A DNA stretch of 17,155 nt from Alphaproteobacteria bacterium MarineAlpha9_Bin7 (GCA_002938115.1 PTKD01000012.1:1-17155), one strand, 5' to 3'. Positions 1 through 7,354 are shown, numbered from the stretch's first letter. Made by a program: numbers and translations. The notes: generated from the sequence alone by a model not told the origin.

Positions 1-187
1 TGTAAAATATGGCGTCTTCATTTATTTCGACCGCTGGAGCTTTTGGCCCCACTTTTGTGGTCTCCTGCGCGAGAGTAGTGGAGGCAGCGAGCAGAGATAT
101 CACAAAGGTAGCAGCTGCAAACGAAGTAGCGTTGCAGTAATAAAGGCCCAGCCGTCGACTTTCGATTGCGCGCAACACTATGCGCAT
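1..187 (-). CDS. N-terminus of an exported protein, cut by the window edge
   Basis: An open frame of 62 codons starts at ATG 187-185 and runs off the left edge without a stop. The start has a good ribosome-binding site: GGAG about 9 bases upstream, in the context GGAGAATTTGACC-ATG. The N-terminus looks like a Sec signal peptide. A basic n-region (residues 1-13, several Arg) is followed by a hydrophobic stretch rich in Ala, Phe, Val, Ile and Leu (about 21-37) and a likely cleavage site TTLAQ-ETT near residue 41. The visible mature part (KVGPKAPAVEINEDAIFY) has no motif I recognise. It follows the SuhB-like gene in the same direction with a 116-base gap, so it may have its own promoter, although I found no convincing one there. 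It is probably periplasmic or envelope-associated. The function cannot be named from this fragment. Confidence 0.6.
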   Translation of the reverse strand, partial: MRIVLRAIESRRLGLYYCNATSFAAATFVISLLAASTTLAQETTKVGPKAPAVEINEDAIFY

Positions 188-303
188 GGTCAAATTCTCC
201 GCTGTCCAGTCTGTGTCACCTTATATCTCCCCCGGGACCTCTGAGAGAGCGCAAAACTCTAGCATATATGACAATAACGAGGCCTGGACGACTGAACAAC
301 TCA

Positions 304-1107
304 TTATCGAACCAGCGTTGGCGCACGGGCCTCGCGCAACAGGGCTCCCAACGTCGCATGCAAATGGCCATTGGCCGCCAAGATGCCGATGCCTTTTGTG
401 GGGCTGCCGGTGCCAGATAAGCCACTTGCGAAGCCACCAGCCTCCTGAACGAGCAGTGCGCCGCTCGCACAGTCAGCTGCTGTCGCTGATAAACTCCAAA
501 AGCCATCTAGCCAACCGGCTGCAACGTAAGCCAAATCCAGAGCAATGGATCCGAGCACCCTTACGTCATTTGTCTGCTGAGCGACCGCGCTTCGCGCTTT
601 ATGCACGAATGGCTCACTATTGTTTACCTCGAAGTTGCCAATAACTGCGGCATCAATTTGACCACGCTCGGAGACACGAATTCTACGATCGTTCCGATAT
701 GCCCCGACCCCTTTTTCTGCCCAATATAGATCATCGTGGACGGAGTCATAAATTACCGCGGCGAGGGTTTCCTGTCCCCGCGCAAGAGCGATTGTGACCG
801 CGAAATGGGGAATGCCATGGGAAAAATTGGTGCGGCCGGATATCGGGTTTGCGAGCCACACTTCGCGGCTCCCTATCAATTCTCCACTAGTGCTGCCGGT
901 TAACAATACATCGCGCTCGGGGCGCGCTTTGGTCAGATTCTCATTTAAGGTCCACACACCATGATTAAATGAGCGCTCCGTATATTCCATACTTCCTTCG
1001 CGGCTCGTCTGGAGTTGCCCTATTTCACCAAAATCACGTGTCAATGCCCGCGCAACTTTAGTTGCACAAGTTACCATGACGTTAATTTCAGCTGAACGGA
1101 TGGCCAT
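304..1107 (-). CDS. Inositol-monophosphatase-family protein (SuhB-like) with a degenerate active site
   Basis: The 267-residue protein follows the inositol monophosphatase/SuhB fold along its whole length. Landmarks are the N-terminal helix (MAIRSAEINVMV), the strand around HFAVTIAL (residues 101-108), YWAEKGVGAYRND (128-140), LDLAYVAAGWLDGFW (190-204) and GALLVQEAGG (216-225). Active members use Mg2+ held by Glu and Asp in three motifs. Here the GEESGE-type motif reads GSTSGE (71-76). The DPLDGTTNF motif reads NPISGRTNF (87-95), losing both Asp and the catalytic Thr position. The upstream Asp motif is also absent. Only the Asp of the WDxAAG motif survives (ADCASG, D212). By family knowledge it should not hydrolyse inositol phosphates. 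The frame is intact over 804 bases, so it is not an obvious pseudogene. It lies 27 bases after efp, probably co-transcribed. A binding role is inference; SuhB is known to act in transcription antitermination in Escherichia coli. Confidence 0.85.
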   Translation of the reverse strand: MAIRSAEINVMVTCATKVARALTRDFGEIGQLQTSREGSMEYTERSFNHGVWTLNENLTKARPERDVLLTGSTSGELIGSREVWLANPISGRTNFSHGIPHFAVTIALARGQETLAAVIYDSVHDDLYWAEKGVGAYRNDRRIRVSERGQIDAAVIGNFEVNNSEPFVHKARSAVAQQTNDVRVLGSIALDLAYVAAGWLDGFWSLSATAADCASGALLVQEAGGFASGLSGTGSPTKGIGILAANGHLHATLGALLREARAPTLVR

Positions 1108-1134
1108 TATTCTCTGATAGTCGGAGGCAGGTAA

Positions 1135-1701
1135 TTAATTTTTTGCGCGCTCAACATATGAACCGTCCGCAGTATTGACAATTATTTCTGTACCGCTCTC
1201 GATGTGATGCGGGACCATGGTGCGCAAACCATTAGCAAGGACGGCCGGCTTAAAACTTGAGGCAGCAGTTTGACCTTTGACTACTGGCTCAGTCTCGGCA
1301 ACGGACACTACCACGGTGTCTGGCAAGGTGGCGTAGAGCACCTCGCCTTCATATGACTGGATCATCACTTTCATGCCATCCTGTAGGAATGCACTCGCTT
1401 CCCCAAGAACTTTGATATTGAGGGTCACTTGTTCATAATTTTCTGTATCCATAAAAGTCAATTGCTCGTCGTCTGCATACAGAAACTGGTAGGGCTTCTC
1501 CTCTAACCGAACACGCTCAACGTCTTGGGCGGCACGGAAACGCTCATTAAGTTTGCTTCCATCTCTCAGATTCTTAAGCTCGACTTGGTTATATGCACCG
1601 CCCTTTCCGGGCTGTGTACTCTGCGATTTTACTGCTCGCCACAGGTTGCCTTTATGCTCGATAATCATGCCTGGGCGAATCGAGTTCCCGTTTATCTTCA
1701 T
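1135..1701 (-). CDS. efp: Translation elongation factor P
   Basis: EF-P binds between the P and E sites of the ribosome and relieves stalling at polyproline stretches. The 188-residue product has the usual length and three beta-barrel domains. The N-terminal KOW-like domain includes KINGNSIRPGMIIEHKGNLW, with the modifiable lysine in the loop PGKGGAY (K33, the K34 of E. coli). The middle OB domain and a C-terminal OB domain follow, ending in the family signature GTEIIVNTADGSYVERAK. I chose the ATG at 1701-1699, which gives the canonical MKINGN start. The frame is open for 27 more codons upstream to an ATG at 1782, but that Arg-rich extension has no counterpart in the family. No strong Shine-Dalgarno is seen. 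It is preceded by a candidate promoter with a palindrome (1789-1810) and followed after 33 bases by the SuhB-like gene. No lysine-modifying enzyme gene is in the window. Confidence 0.96.
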   Translation of the reverse strand: MKINGNSIRPGMIIEHKGNLWRAVKSQSTQPGKGGAYNQVELKNLRDGSKLNERFRAAQDVERVRLEEKPYQFLYADDEQLTFMDTENYEQVTLNIKVLGEASAFLQDGMKVMIQSYEGEVLYATLPDTVVVSVAETEPVVKGQTAASSFKPAVLANGLRTMVPHHIESGTEIIVNTADGSYVERAKN

Positions 1702-1788
1702 TTTTGTAACCAACCGTTTGTAGTAATGACGACGAAGACGGCGCGGACCGTAGCAATTAGATTTAGCAATGGCAACGCGCATGCCCGT

Positions 1789-1810
1789 GACAACATATAT
1801 TATAGTTGTC
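1789..1810. repeat. 22-base palindrome, operator-like, upstream of efp
   Basis: GACAAC (1789-1794) and GTTGTC (1805-1810) are perfect inverted 6-base arms separated by a 10-base A/T-only centre. That centre contains the minus-strand TATAAT. This layout is typical of a repressor operator lying on a -10 box. No regulator is encoded nearby and the binding protein is unknown. Chance occurrence is possible. Confidence 0.4.
1799..1804 (-). promoter_or_regulatory. Candidate -10 box of an efp promoter
   Basis: A perfect TATAAT occurs on the minus strand about 100 bases upstream of the efp start, in the 139-base gap after thiE. No good -35 hexamer lies 16 to 18 bases upstream (the best reads CAGACG or ACAGAC). 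The assignment therefore rests on the -10 box and its place in the only sizeable gap of the left arm. It sits in the centre of the 1789-1810 palindrome. Confidence 0.35.
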
Positions 1811-1840
1811 TGGTTGTGCGCCGTCTGTTGTTCGACTGGA

Positions 1841-2497
1841 CTATGATTGTGTTGTTATCTCTTTGTTAAACTCAGCCACAGCAGTTCCCGGTCCGTCCCG
1901 ATGTCCCCAAACTCCAGATATAACTGCGATGAAGTCTGCTCCTGCCTGTACTAAGGCCCCGCAGTTGTCAGTCGTTATCCCTCCTATTGCGACACCCGGT
2001 ACGGTTGTAACGTCCTGCCACCAGGTTAGGAGTTCCGGCTCGGCGCGCTCCGGCGGTTGTTTGGTTGCCGTCGGATAAAAAGCTCCGAATGCAACATAGT
2101 CTGCCCCCTTTTCACCCGCGACGATAGCTAAATGTTGGGAGTTGTAACAGCTGACCCCCACTATGGCATTCCTCCCCATCAAGCGGCGGGCTTCCGTATA
2201 ACTTGCATCATTTTTCCCGACGTGAACACCGTCAGCGCCGACGTCCGCAGCCAAATCTGGCCGATCGTTTAAGATAAAGGCGACATCGTGATCGTGACAA
2301 ATGGGTATCAGTTGCGCGCTAGCAGCTCGAATGGCCTCATCGCCAGCATTCTTGAGTCGAAGTTGAAGACAGGCAACATCCCCAGCCTTCAACGCCAAGA
2401 TCAATTGATCGGTAAAATCATCTATCGAAAGTGCCGGTGGGCTTATAAGATAGAGGCGGCAGCGGTTACCGCTGCTGGATTGTGTACCTTTCTTCAC
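1841..2497 (-). CDS. thiE: Thiamine-phosphate synthase
   Basis: ThiE joins hydroxymethylpyrimidine pyrophosphate with thiazole phosphate to make thiamine monophosphate in the cytoplasm. The 218-residue product has the TIM-barrel motifs in order: RLYLISPP (strand 1), CLQLRLKN (the QLRxK element, residues 44-51), FILNDRPDLAADVGADGVHVGKND (diphosphate and metal binding), IVGVSCYNS, VAFGAFYPTATKQ (the FGPxFPTxTK-like loop), VAIGGIT and GADFIAVISGVW. Some positions differ from the common consensus (VGKND for LGQED, GAFYPT for GPVFPT) but the pattern is clear. It starts with GTG at 2497-2495 and overlaps the stop of the upstream gene by four bases (GTGA), so translation is probably coupled. Thiamine diphosphate is the cofactor of transketolase, encoded at the head of the same gene run. 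Confidence 0.93.
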   Translation of the reverse strand: MKKGTQSSSGNRCRLYLISPPALSIDDFTDQLILALKAGDVACLQLRLKNAGDEAIRAASAQLIPICHDHDVAFILNDRPDLAADVGADGVHVGKNDASYTEARRLMGRNAIVGVSCYNSQHLAIVAGEKGADYVAFGAFYPTATKQPPERAEPELLTWWQDVTTVPGVAIGGITTDNCGALVQAGADFIAVISGVWGHRDGPGTAVAEFNKEITTQS

Positions 2498-2925
2498 GTT
2501 TGTTCTCGCTCAAGCCGGTCAAGCCAGTTGTGGCAACATTTTATTGGGTCGACGATATCCTGAAGATCTAAAACTGGGCCTTTGTTGATTTGGACCAGGC
2601 GGGCTCCGCTTTTACTGATTAGTTGTGCAATCTTATCGTGAACCATTGGCGGTCCTGAGAACGCAAAAATAGACCAGCCAACTCGAAGTGCACCCAGCAC
2701 CAAACTCGGGTCATCACCACAGTCTAGAACCACAAGCTCCATGTCGGTCGGGGAAGCTTGTGCGCAGCTTGCCGCCGATTTTAGATATAATGCGCCAGCG
2801 TATGCGGCCGCATCAGGTGGTGTGCGAATGATGGGCATTATGGCGGGCTTTCGCTCACGGATCGTCGAGAAAGCCGCTTCGAAATGCAACCGGGAATGGC
2901 AAATGATTTCGCCTCGCTTTGGCAT
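2494..2925 (-). CDS. Small alpha/beta protein of unknown function between pgk and thiE
   Basis: I do not recognise this 143-residue protein. No signal peptide or membrane segment is evident. From about residue 60 the pattern alternates strand and helix: MELVVLDCGDD (strand), PSLVLGALRVG (helix), WSIFAFSG (strand), PPMVHDKIAQLISKSG (helix), ARLVQI (strand). This resembles part of a Rossmann-like or TIM-barrel-like fold. The C-terminus is rich in charged residues. The ATG at 2925 has no Shine-Dalgarno; an in-frame ATG at codon 30 (MPIIRTPPDAAAY) would give 114 residues and may be the true start. It lies 7 bases after pgk and overlaps thiE by 4 bases, so it is firmly embedded in the operon. In related genomes, from memory, a class I fructose-bisphosphate aldolase gene often sits between pgk and thiE; this protein has no aldolase motif. 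Confidence 0.75.
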   Translation of the reverse strand: MPKRGEIICHSRLHFEAAFSTIRERKPAIMPIIRTPPDAAAYAGALYLKSAASCAQASPTDMELVVLDCGDDPSLVLGALRVGWSIFAFSGPPMVHDKIAQLISKSGARLVQINKGPVLDLQDIVDPIKCCHNWLDRLEREQT

Positions 2926-2932
2926 CGATTGT

Positions 2933-4138
2933 TCAGGTTTTTAGCGCTTCAACGCCCGGCAAGCTCCCGCCTTCCAGCCACTCGAGGAATGCGCCGCCAG
3001 CGCTTGAAACATACGTGAACTGGGCATCGGCTCCCGAATGTTTAAGCGCCGCTAACGTATCACCTCCTCCTGCGACACTAACGAGAGAGCCAGTTTGTGT
3101 CATCGCTGCCGTTTTTTGGGCAAGAAAATTGGTAGAGGTATCAAAGGGTGGCGTTTCAAACATTCCCATCGGTCCATTCCAAAGCAACGTTCTGCAGTCT
3201 GACATTCTACTACTTACAAGGTTGGTACTAGCCGGACCAATATCGAGAATCCTAGTATCGGGAGCAATCGATCGCACCGGGACAATTTGTGGTCTGTCAT
3301 TTACCCCCCTGTTTTTCAGGATCATGGCGTCAATCGGCAACAAAATTTCACAGGAATTTGCGTTTGCCCGCGCGAGAATTGCTCGGGCTTCATCTGCCAT
3401 TTCCGGCTCACATATTGAAGTACCGATTTCGATTCCCTGGGAATAAAGGAAAGTATTTGCCATTCCTCCACCGATTGCTATTACCTCAACGTGATCAATT
3501 AAATTTCCTATCAGTTTCAGCTTCGTTGATATTTTTGCGCCACCAATGATTGCCATCGTGGGCGGATCTGGGTGGCTAAGTACCCTAGAAAGTGCATCAA
3601 GCTCTGTCTGCATTAATCTGCCGGCGGCATTGGGCAACAGAGCAGGCACACCGACCACTGAAGCATGGTGTCGGTGCGATGTGGAGAAAGCATCGTTAAT
3701 ATAGATATCTCCTAACGCGGAAAGTTTGGCAGCGAAATTTGGATCGTTAGCTTCCTCGCCTTTATGAAAGCGAAGATTTTCTAGAAGTGCAAAATCACCA
3801 GGTTTGATTGTACTGGAAATCGCCTGGGCGTTCGTGCCAATACAGTTGCTAGCAAACATTATATCGATACCGCCTAATGCTTTTGAGAGAGATGCGGACA
3901 CAAGCCGAAGGGAGAGCTGGCTGGTCCGTTTGCCCGCAGGTCGACCCAAATGTGAAATCAAAATGGTTCTTGCGCCGCGTGCAGAAAGTTCCATCAAAGT
4001 CGGCGCCACAAGGTTAATCCGGCTTTCATCGGTTATTTGGAGATCTTTGTTCATTGGTACGTTCAGGTCGGCCCGTACTAAGACGGATTTTCCGTTGACG
4101 TCCAAATCATCTAGTGTGTTGTATAATTTGTCAGGCAC
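2933..4138 (-). CDS. pgk: Phosphoglycerate kinase
   Basis: Pgk transfers phosphate between 1,3-bisphosphoglycerate and ADP in glycolysis, and runs in reverse in the Calvin cycle and gluconeogenesis. The 401-residue length is standard. The N-terminal domain has VLVRADLNVPM (residues 19-29, substrate Arg, Asp and Asn), ISHLGRP, LENLRF and YINDAFSTSHRHHASVVG. The C-terminal nucleotide domain has IIGGAKISTKLKLIGNL, GGGMANTFL, LLWNGPMGMFE and GGGDTLAAL, with the terminal glycine loop as SSAGGAFLEWLEG. The start is GTG at 4138-4136, 15 bases after the gap stop; a nearby ATG at 4157 is out of frame. The Shine-Dalgarno is weak. It is co-directional with tkt and gap and very likely in the same transcript. 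Confidence 0.97.
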   Translation of the reverse strand: MPDKLYNTLDDLDVNGKSVLVRADLNVPMNKDLQITDESRINLVAPTLMELSARGARTILISHLGRPAGKRTSQLSLRLVSASLSKALGGIDIMFASNCIGTNAQAISSTIKPGDFALLENLRFHKGEEANDPNFAAKLSALGDIYINDAFSTSHRHHASVVGVPALLPNAAGRLMQTELDALSRVLSHPDPPTMAIIGGAKISTKLKLIGNLIDHVEVIAIGGGMANTFLYSQGIEIGTSICEPEMADEARAILARANANSCEILLPIDAMILKNRGVNDRPQIVPVRSIAPDTRILDIGPASTNLVSSRMSDCRTLLWNGPMGMFETPPFDTSTNFLAQKTAAMTQTGSLVSVAGGGDTLAALKHSGADAQFTYVSSAGGAFLEWLEGGSLPGVEALKT

Positions 4139-4153
4139 AGGATGAGCGCGAGG

Positions 4154-5158
4154 TCATAGATCGTTGAACAGTGCCGCGACGTCGTTCATTCGATTCGAAA
4201 ATCCCCATTCATTGTCGTACCAAGATAAAACCCGGACTAGTGTCCCGTCTACAACCTGAGTTTGCGATAGATCAAACGTCGAGCTCGCGGGGTCATGATT
4301 AAAATCCATCGATACCAGTGGTACGGCGTTAAGTTTAAGTATGTCTTTCATAGGACCAGCCGCCGCCTCAGTTACTGCTTTGTTGACTGCCTCCACGGTT
4401 GTACTTTTTGTCGAGGTGAAGGTGAAGTCGATAAGTGACACGTTGGGTGTTGGAACCCGGATGGCGGTGCCATCTAACTTTCCGGCAAGTTCTGGCAACA
4501 CTAGGCCAACTGCTCGGGCTGCGCCGGTAGACGTAGGGATCATCGACATGCCCGCGGCGCGAGCTCGGTGGAAGTCCTTATGGAGGGTATCTAAGACGGG
4601 TTGATCACCAGTGAAAGCGTGGATCGTCGTCATGAAACCGCGTTCAATGCCTATTGCATCGTTTAACACCTTAGCAACAGGAGCCAGGCAATTGGTTGTG
4701 CAAGAAGCGTTCGAAACTATCTTATGCTCACTGTTGAGATCAGAGTGATTAACCCCATAGACGATGGTCATGTCGGCGTCCGTTGCCGGGGCGGAGATTA
4801 AGACTCTTTTGGAGCCGGCATCAATGTGTGCGGCAGCTGCATCACGGCTAGTAAAAATACCTGTGCATTCAAGCGCAACTTCAACCCCCAACTTTTTCCA
4901 AGGGAGTTTCGAAGGGTCCCGTTCAGCCGTCACTTTGATTGGCCCATTTCCAACGTCGATGCTGTCCCCTTTTACTTCTACTTTGTACGGGAAGCGGCCG
5001 TGAATTGAATCGTGTTGCAGTAGGTGGGCATTAGCCTCTACCGGGCCCAAATCGTTAACTCCTACTATTTGAACATCATTGCGTTTGGACTCAATTGCAG
5101 CACGCATCACCAATCGCCCAATTCGACCAAATCCGTTTATGCCAACTCGAACTGCCAT
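4154..5158 (-). CDS. gap: Type I glyceraldehyde-3-phosphate dehydrogenase
   Basis: This enzyme oxidises glyceraldehyde 3-phosphate to 1,3-bisphosphoglycerate with NAD(P)+. The 334-residue product begins with the Rossmann motif VGINGFGRIGRLVMRA. The catalytic cysteine is C153 in SNASCTTNCLAP, with the partner histidine H180 in TTIHAFTGDQ. The phosphate-binding segment HRARAAGMSMIPTSTGAA and the C-terminal WYDNEWGFSNRM are present. The second strand ends in VNDLGP, typical of the NAD-type enzyme, although exact cofactor use cannot be settled from sequence. The ATG lies 4 bases after the tkt stop and uses an AAAGGA Shine-Dalgarno located inside the end of tkt. The tkt-gap-pgk order is a common alphaproteobacterial operon for central carbon flow. 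Confidence 0.97.
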   Translation of the reverse strand: MAVRVGINGFGRIGRLVMRAAIESKRNDVQIVGVNDLGPVEANAHLLQHDSIHGRFPYKVEVKGDSIDVGNGPIKVTAERDPSKLPWKKLGVEVALECTGIFTSRDAAAAHIDAGSKRVLISAPATDADMTIVYGVNHSDLNSEHKIVSNASCTTNCLAPVAKVLNDAIGIERGFMTTIHAFTGDQPVLDTLHKDFHRARAAGMSMIPTSTGAARAVGLVLPELAGKLDGTAIRVPTPNVSLIDFTFTSTKSTTVEAVNKAVTEAAAGPMKDILKLNAVPLVSMDFNHDPASSTFDLSQTQVVDGTLVRVLSWYDNEWGFSNRMNDVAALFNDL

Positions 5159-5162
5159 GGTC

Positions 5163-7247
5163 TTATCCTTTCTGGTCGCGACCCGTTATTGACAAATGAC
5201 AACGCACTCCTGCCGCGATTTTTTCGGCAGTCAGGCCGAAATGATCGTAAAGGTCTTTATAGGGCGCAGATGCGCCAAATCCAGTCATGCCAAAAAATAT
5301 TCCGCCTTCCCCTAGCCATCGATCCCAACCAGAGCGCACAGCGGCTTCAATGCCAACCCTCAGGGTTCCTTGGCCAAGAACGTTTTCGCGGACCGAACCT
5401 TCAAGATTTTCCAGTAGTTCCCAACATGGCATGGATATGACACGAGTGGGTATACCGGTTTTCTGTAGACGTTTACGAACGTCTGTTGCGATCGAGACTT
5501 CCGAACCAGTCGCCAGTAAAGTTACCTCTGCTTCACCATCAGCAGGTTGGAGTTCATAGGCGCCGTCGGCGCACGGGTTGGTGTGTTCCAAGGCCCCGCG
5601 GATTACCGGTAAAACTTGTCGGGTAAGCACTAAAACTGAGGGTCCTGATTTTCGACATAATGCCAGAGCCCAACACTCGGCAGTTTCCACGGAATCTGCA
5701 GGGCGAAACACAGCGAGGTTAGGAATAGCTCGTAATGCAGCTAAATGTTCCACTGGCTGATGAGTAGGACCATCTTCTCCCAGCCCGATAGAATCGTGCG
5801 TCATTACATAAATTACGCGGAGGCCCATTAAGGCTGAAAGGCGCATTGCTGGCCGAGCATAATCGGAAAATACTAGGAAGGTACCTCCGTACGGGATTAA
5901 ACCACCGTGAAGGGCTATGCCGTTCATAGCTGCCGCCATGGCATGCTCCCGGACACCGTAATAGATATAGTCACCTTCGAAATTGTCAGCTGTCACGCTC
6001 ACCATTCGAGGGGATTTTGTATTGTTTGAGCCGGTGAGATCAGCTGAGCCACCGATTGTATTCGGAATTTTTTCGTTGATTATTTCAAGAACGGCCTCGG
6101 AGGCTTTGCGGGTCGCTACCGCTTTTCCAGAGGCTATTTGCGCGTCCTTAAATTTATCTAATGCGCTTGTCCAATCCGATGGTAGCAATCCGGCATTCGT
6201 GGTTTCGAAATCAGTGCGGCGATCCGACGCTTTCAGCCTCGCCTGCCAGGCTTTTCGGGGTGCGGCGCCCCTTCTCCCAAGTTGTCGCCACTGGCCAAGA
6301 ATTGGTTCAGGGATTTTAAATGGTTGATGGGGCCAGTTGAGAGCTAGTCTAGCAGCTTGTACCTCTTCCTTTCCAAGCGGAGCGCCGTGAGTGGAAGCCG
6401 TGCCCTGTTTGTTGGGCGCGCCGCGACCAATAGTGGTTGCGCATGATATCATCGAGGGCCGAGAGTCACCATTGGCTAGCTTAATGGCACTGGCTACTGC
6501 TGCGGGATCATGTCCGTCGACGCGTTGGACGTGCCATCTCAACGCTGCAAATCGCGCACATTGGTCATCAGAAACGGTCAGGTCCGTAGGGCCGTCAATC
6601 GAAATGCCATTGTCATCGAACAGGACTGTCAGGCGCGACAATTTTAGGTGGCCGGCTAAAGACGCTGCTTCGTGGCTTATGCCTTCCATGAGGCATCCGT
6701 CACCGACTATCACGTAAGTTCGGTGATCGACGAGGTCGGCGCCATAACGCGCGGCCATCATGCGTTCTGCTATGGCCATACCGACGGCGTTTGCCATGCC
6801 CTGGCCGAGTGGTCCTGTGGTTGTTTCTATACCAGGAGCCAGGCCGAATTCAGGATGGCCAGCTGCCGCGCTGTGCAGCTGGCGAAAAGTGGACAGTTGT
6901 CCTACATCCATTCCAGCATAACCGGACAAGTATAGGAGAGAGTATAGTAGCATTGAGCCATGGCCTGCCGACAACACGAGCCTATCGCGATCAGGCCAAT
7001 GTGGGTCGTCCGGATCGAATTTTAGAAATTGGGAGAATAATACTGTCGCTACATCTGCCATGCCCATCGGCATGCCAGGGTGTCCCGAGTTGGCGCGTTG
7101 GACAGCATCCATGGTCAGCGCGCGAATTGCGTTGGCCAACGTTTCATAGTCGAGGTCCGAAGAAGTGTCAGCAGTTTCAGGGGTTTGCGTATTGGCGTCA
7201 GAAGTTTTCATCGACAGTTGTTTTGGCTTCATGTTTTGGTTTTGCAT
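5163..7247 (-). CDS. tkt: Transketolase
   Basis: Transketolase moves two-carbon ketol units between sugar phosphates in the pentose phosphate pathway and Calvin cycle, using thiamine diphosphate. The 694-residue product has the complete three-domain layout. Substrate and cofactor His is in SGHPGMPMG (H56). TTTGPLGQGMANAVGMA follows at 142-158, and the thiamine diphosphate motif starts at GDGCLMEG (182-189) and ends at DDNGISIDG (211-219). The catalytic Glu is E434 in YYGVREHAMAAAMNG. THDSIGLGEDGPTHQPVEH and the C-terminal ATGSEVSIA domain complete it. The first 30 or so residues are polar, low-complexity and poorly conserved. ATGs at codons 1, 6 and 13 are all possible starts and none has a clear Shine-Dalgarno. 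It is the first gene of the left-hand operon, with a candidate promoter in the divergent region. Confidence 0.96.
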   Translation of the reverse strand: MQNQNMKPKQLSMKTSDANTQTPETADTSSDLDYETLANAIRALTMDAVQRANSGHPGMPMGMADVATVLFSQFLKFDPDDPHWPDRDRLVLSAGHGSMLLYSLLYLSGYAGMDVGQLSTFRQLHSAAAGHPEFGLAPGIETTTGPLGQGMANAVGMAIAERMMAARYGADLVDHRTYVIVGDGCLMEGISHEAASLAGHLKLSRLTVLFDDNGISIDGPTDLTVSDDQCARFAALRWHVQRVDGHDPAAVASAIKLANGDSRPSMISCATTIGRGAPNKQGTASTHGAPLGKEEVQAARLALNWPHQPFKIPEPILGQWRQLGRRGAAPRKAWQARLKASDRRTDFETTNAGLLPSDWTSALDKFKDAQIASGKAVATRKASEAVLEIINEKIPNTIGGSADLTGSNNTKSPRMVSVTADNFEGDYIYYGVREHAMAAAMNGIALHGGLIPYGGTFLVFSDYARPAMRLSALMGLRVIYVMTHDSIGLGEDGPTHQPVEHLAALRAIPNLAVFRPADSVETAECWALALCRKSGPSVLVLTRQVLPVIRGALEHTNPCADGAYELQPADGEAEVTLLATGSEVSIATDVRKRLQKTGIPTRVISMPCWELLENLEGSVRENVLGQGTLRVGIEAAVRSGWDRWLGEGGIFFGMTGFGASAPYKDLYDHFGLTAEKIAAGVRCHLSITGRDQKG

Positions 7248-7276
7248 GTGACCACAGTGGGCTCAAGCAAGGTGGC

Positions 7277-7304
7277 ACCTTACTTGCGTGGTGTCGGCCG
7301 TCAA
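7277..7304 (-). promoter_or_regulatory. Candidate promoter for the tkt-gap-pgk operon
   Basis: On the minus strand TTGACG (7304-7299) is followed after 16 bases by TAAGGT (7282-7277). The -35 matches the sigma-70 consensus at 5 of 6 positions; the -10 is poor (about 3 of 6). It would start transcription about 20 bases upstream of the tkt ATG. Its -35 lies in one arm of the 7298-7354 inverted repeat. Confidence 0.4.
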
Positions 7305-7354
7305 CCAGCCAGCCGGAAGATTTAACATTGAAACCTTCTGACGTCGGTTGACGG
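7298..7354. repeat. Inverted repeat spanning the divergent promoter region
   Basis: CCGTCAACC (7298-7306) and GGTTGACGG (7346-7354) are a perfect 9-base inverted pair with 39 bases between them. Each arm carries the TTGACG -35 of one of two back-to-back candidate promoters. The symmetry may simply reflect two similar -35 regions, or it may be a shared regulator site controlling both directions. Confidence 0.5.

Noticed and set aside
180..644. 154-residue plus-strand open frame opposite the SuhB-like gene
   Set aside because: Composition is arbitrary, it shows no motif, and it covers the start and signal peptide of the partial minus-strand gene; taken as a shadow.
1751..1770. Short direct repeat TAGCAAT (1751-1757 and 1764-1770) upstream of efp
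   Set aside because: Seven bases repeated once at a 13-base interval is readily due to chance and matches no site I know.
1702..1782. In-frame N-terminal extension of EF-P (27 residues, Arg-rich)
   Set aside because: The canonical EF-P start MKINGN is at 1701, the length from there is exactly right, and the extension has no ribosome-binding site or family counterpart.
3000..3050. Pgk C-terminal loop SSAGGA instead of the common TGGGA
   Set aside because: To my knowledge this variant is normal in alphaproteobacterial Pgk; all other catalytic motifs are intact.
6791..7351. 186-residue plus-strand open frame opposite the tkt N-terminus
   Set aside because: It is antisense to a strongly conserved coding region and extends into the promoter region, has no recognisable domain or ribosome-binding site, and is explained as a shadow frame.
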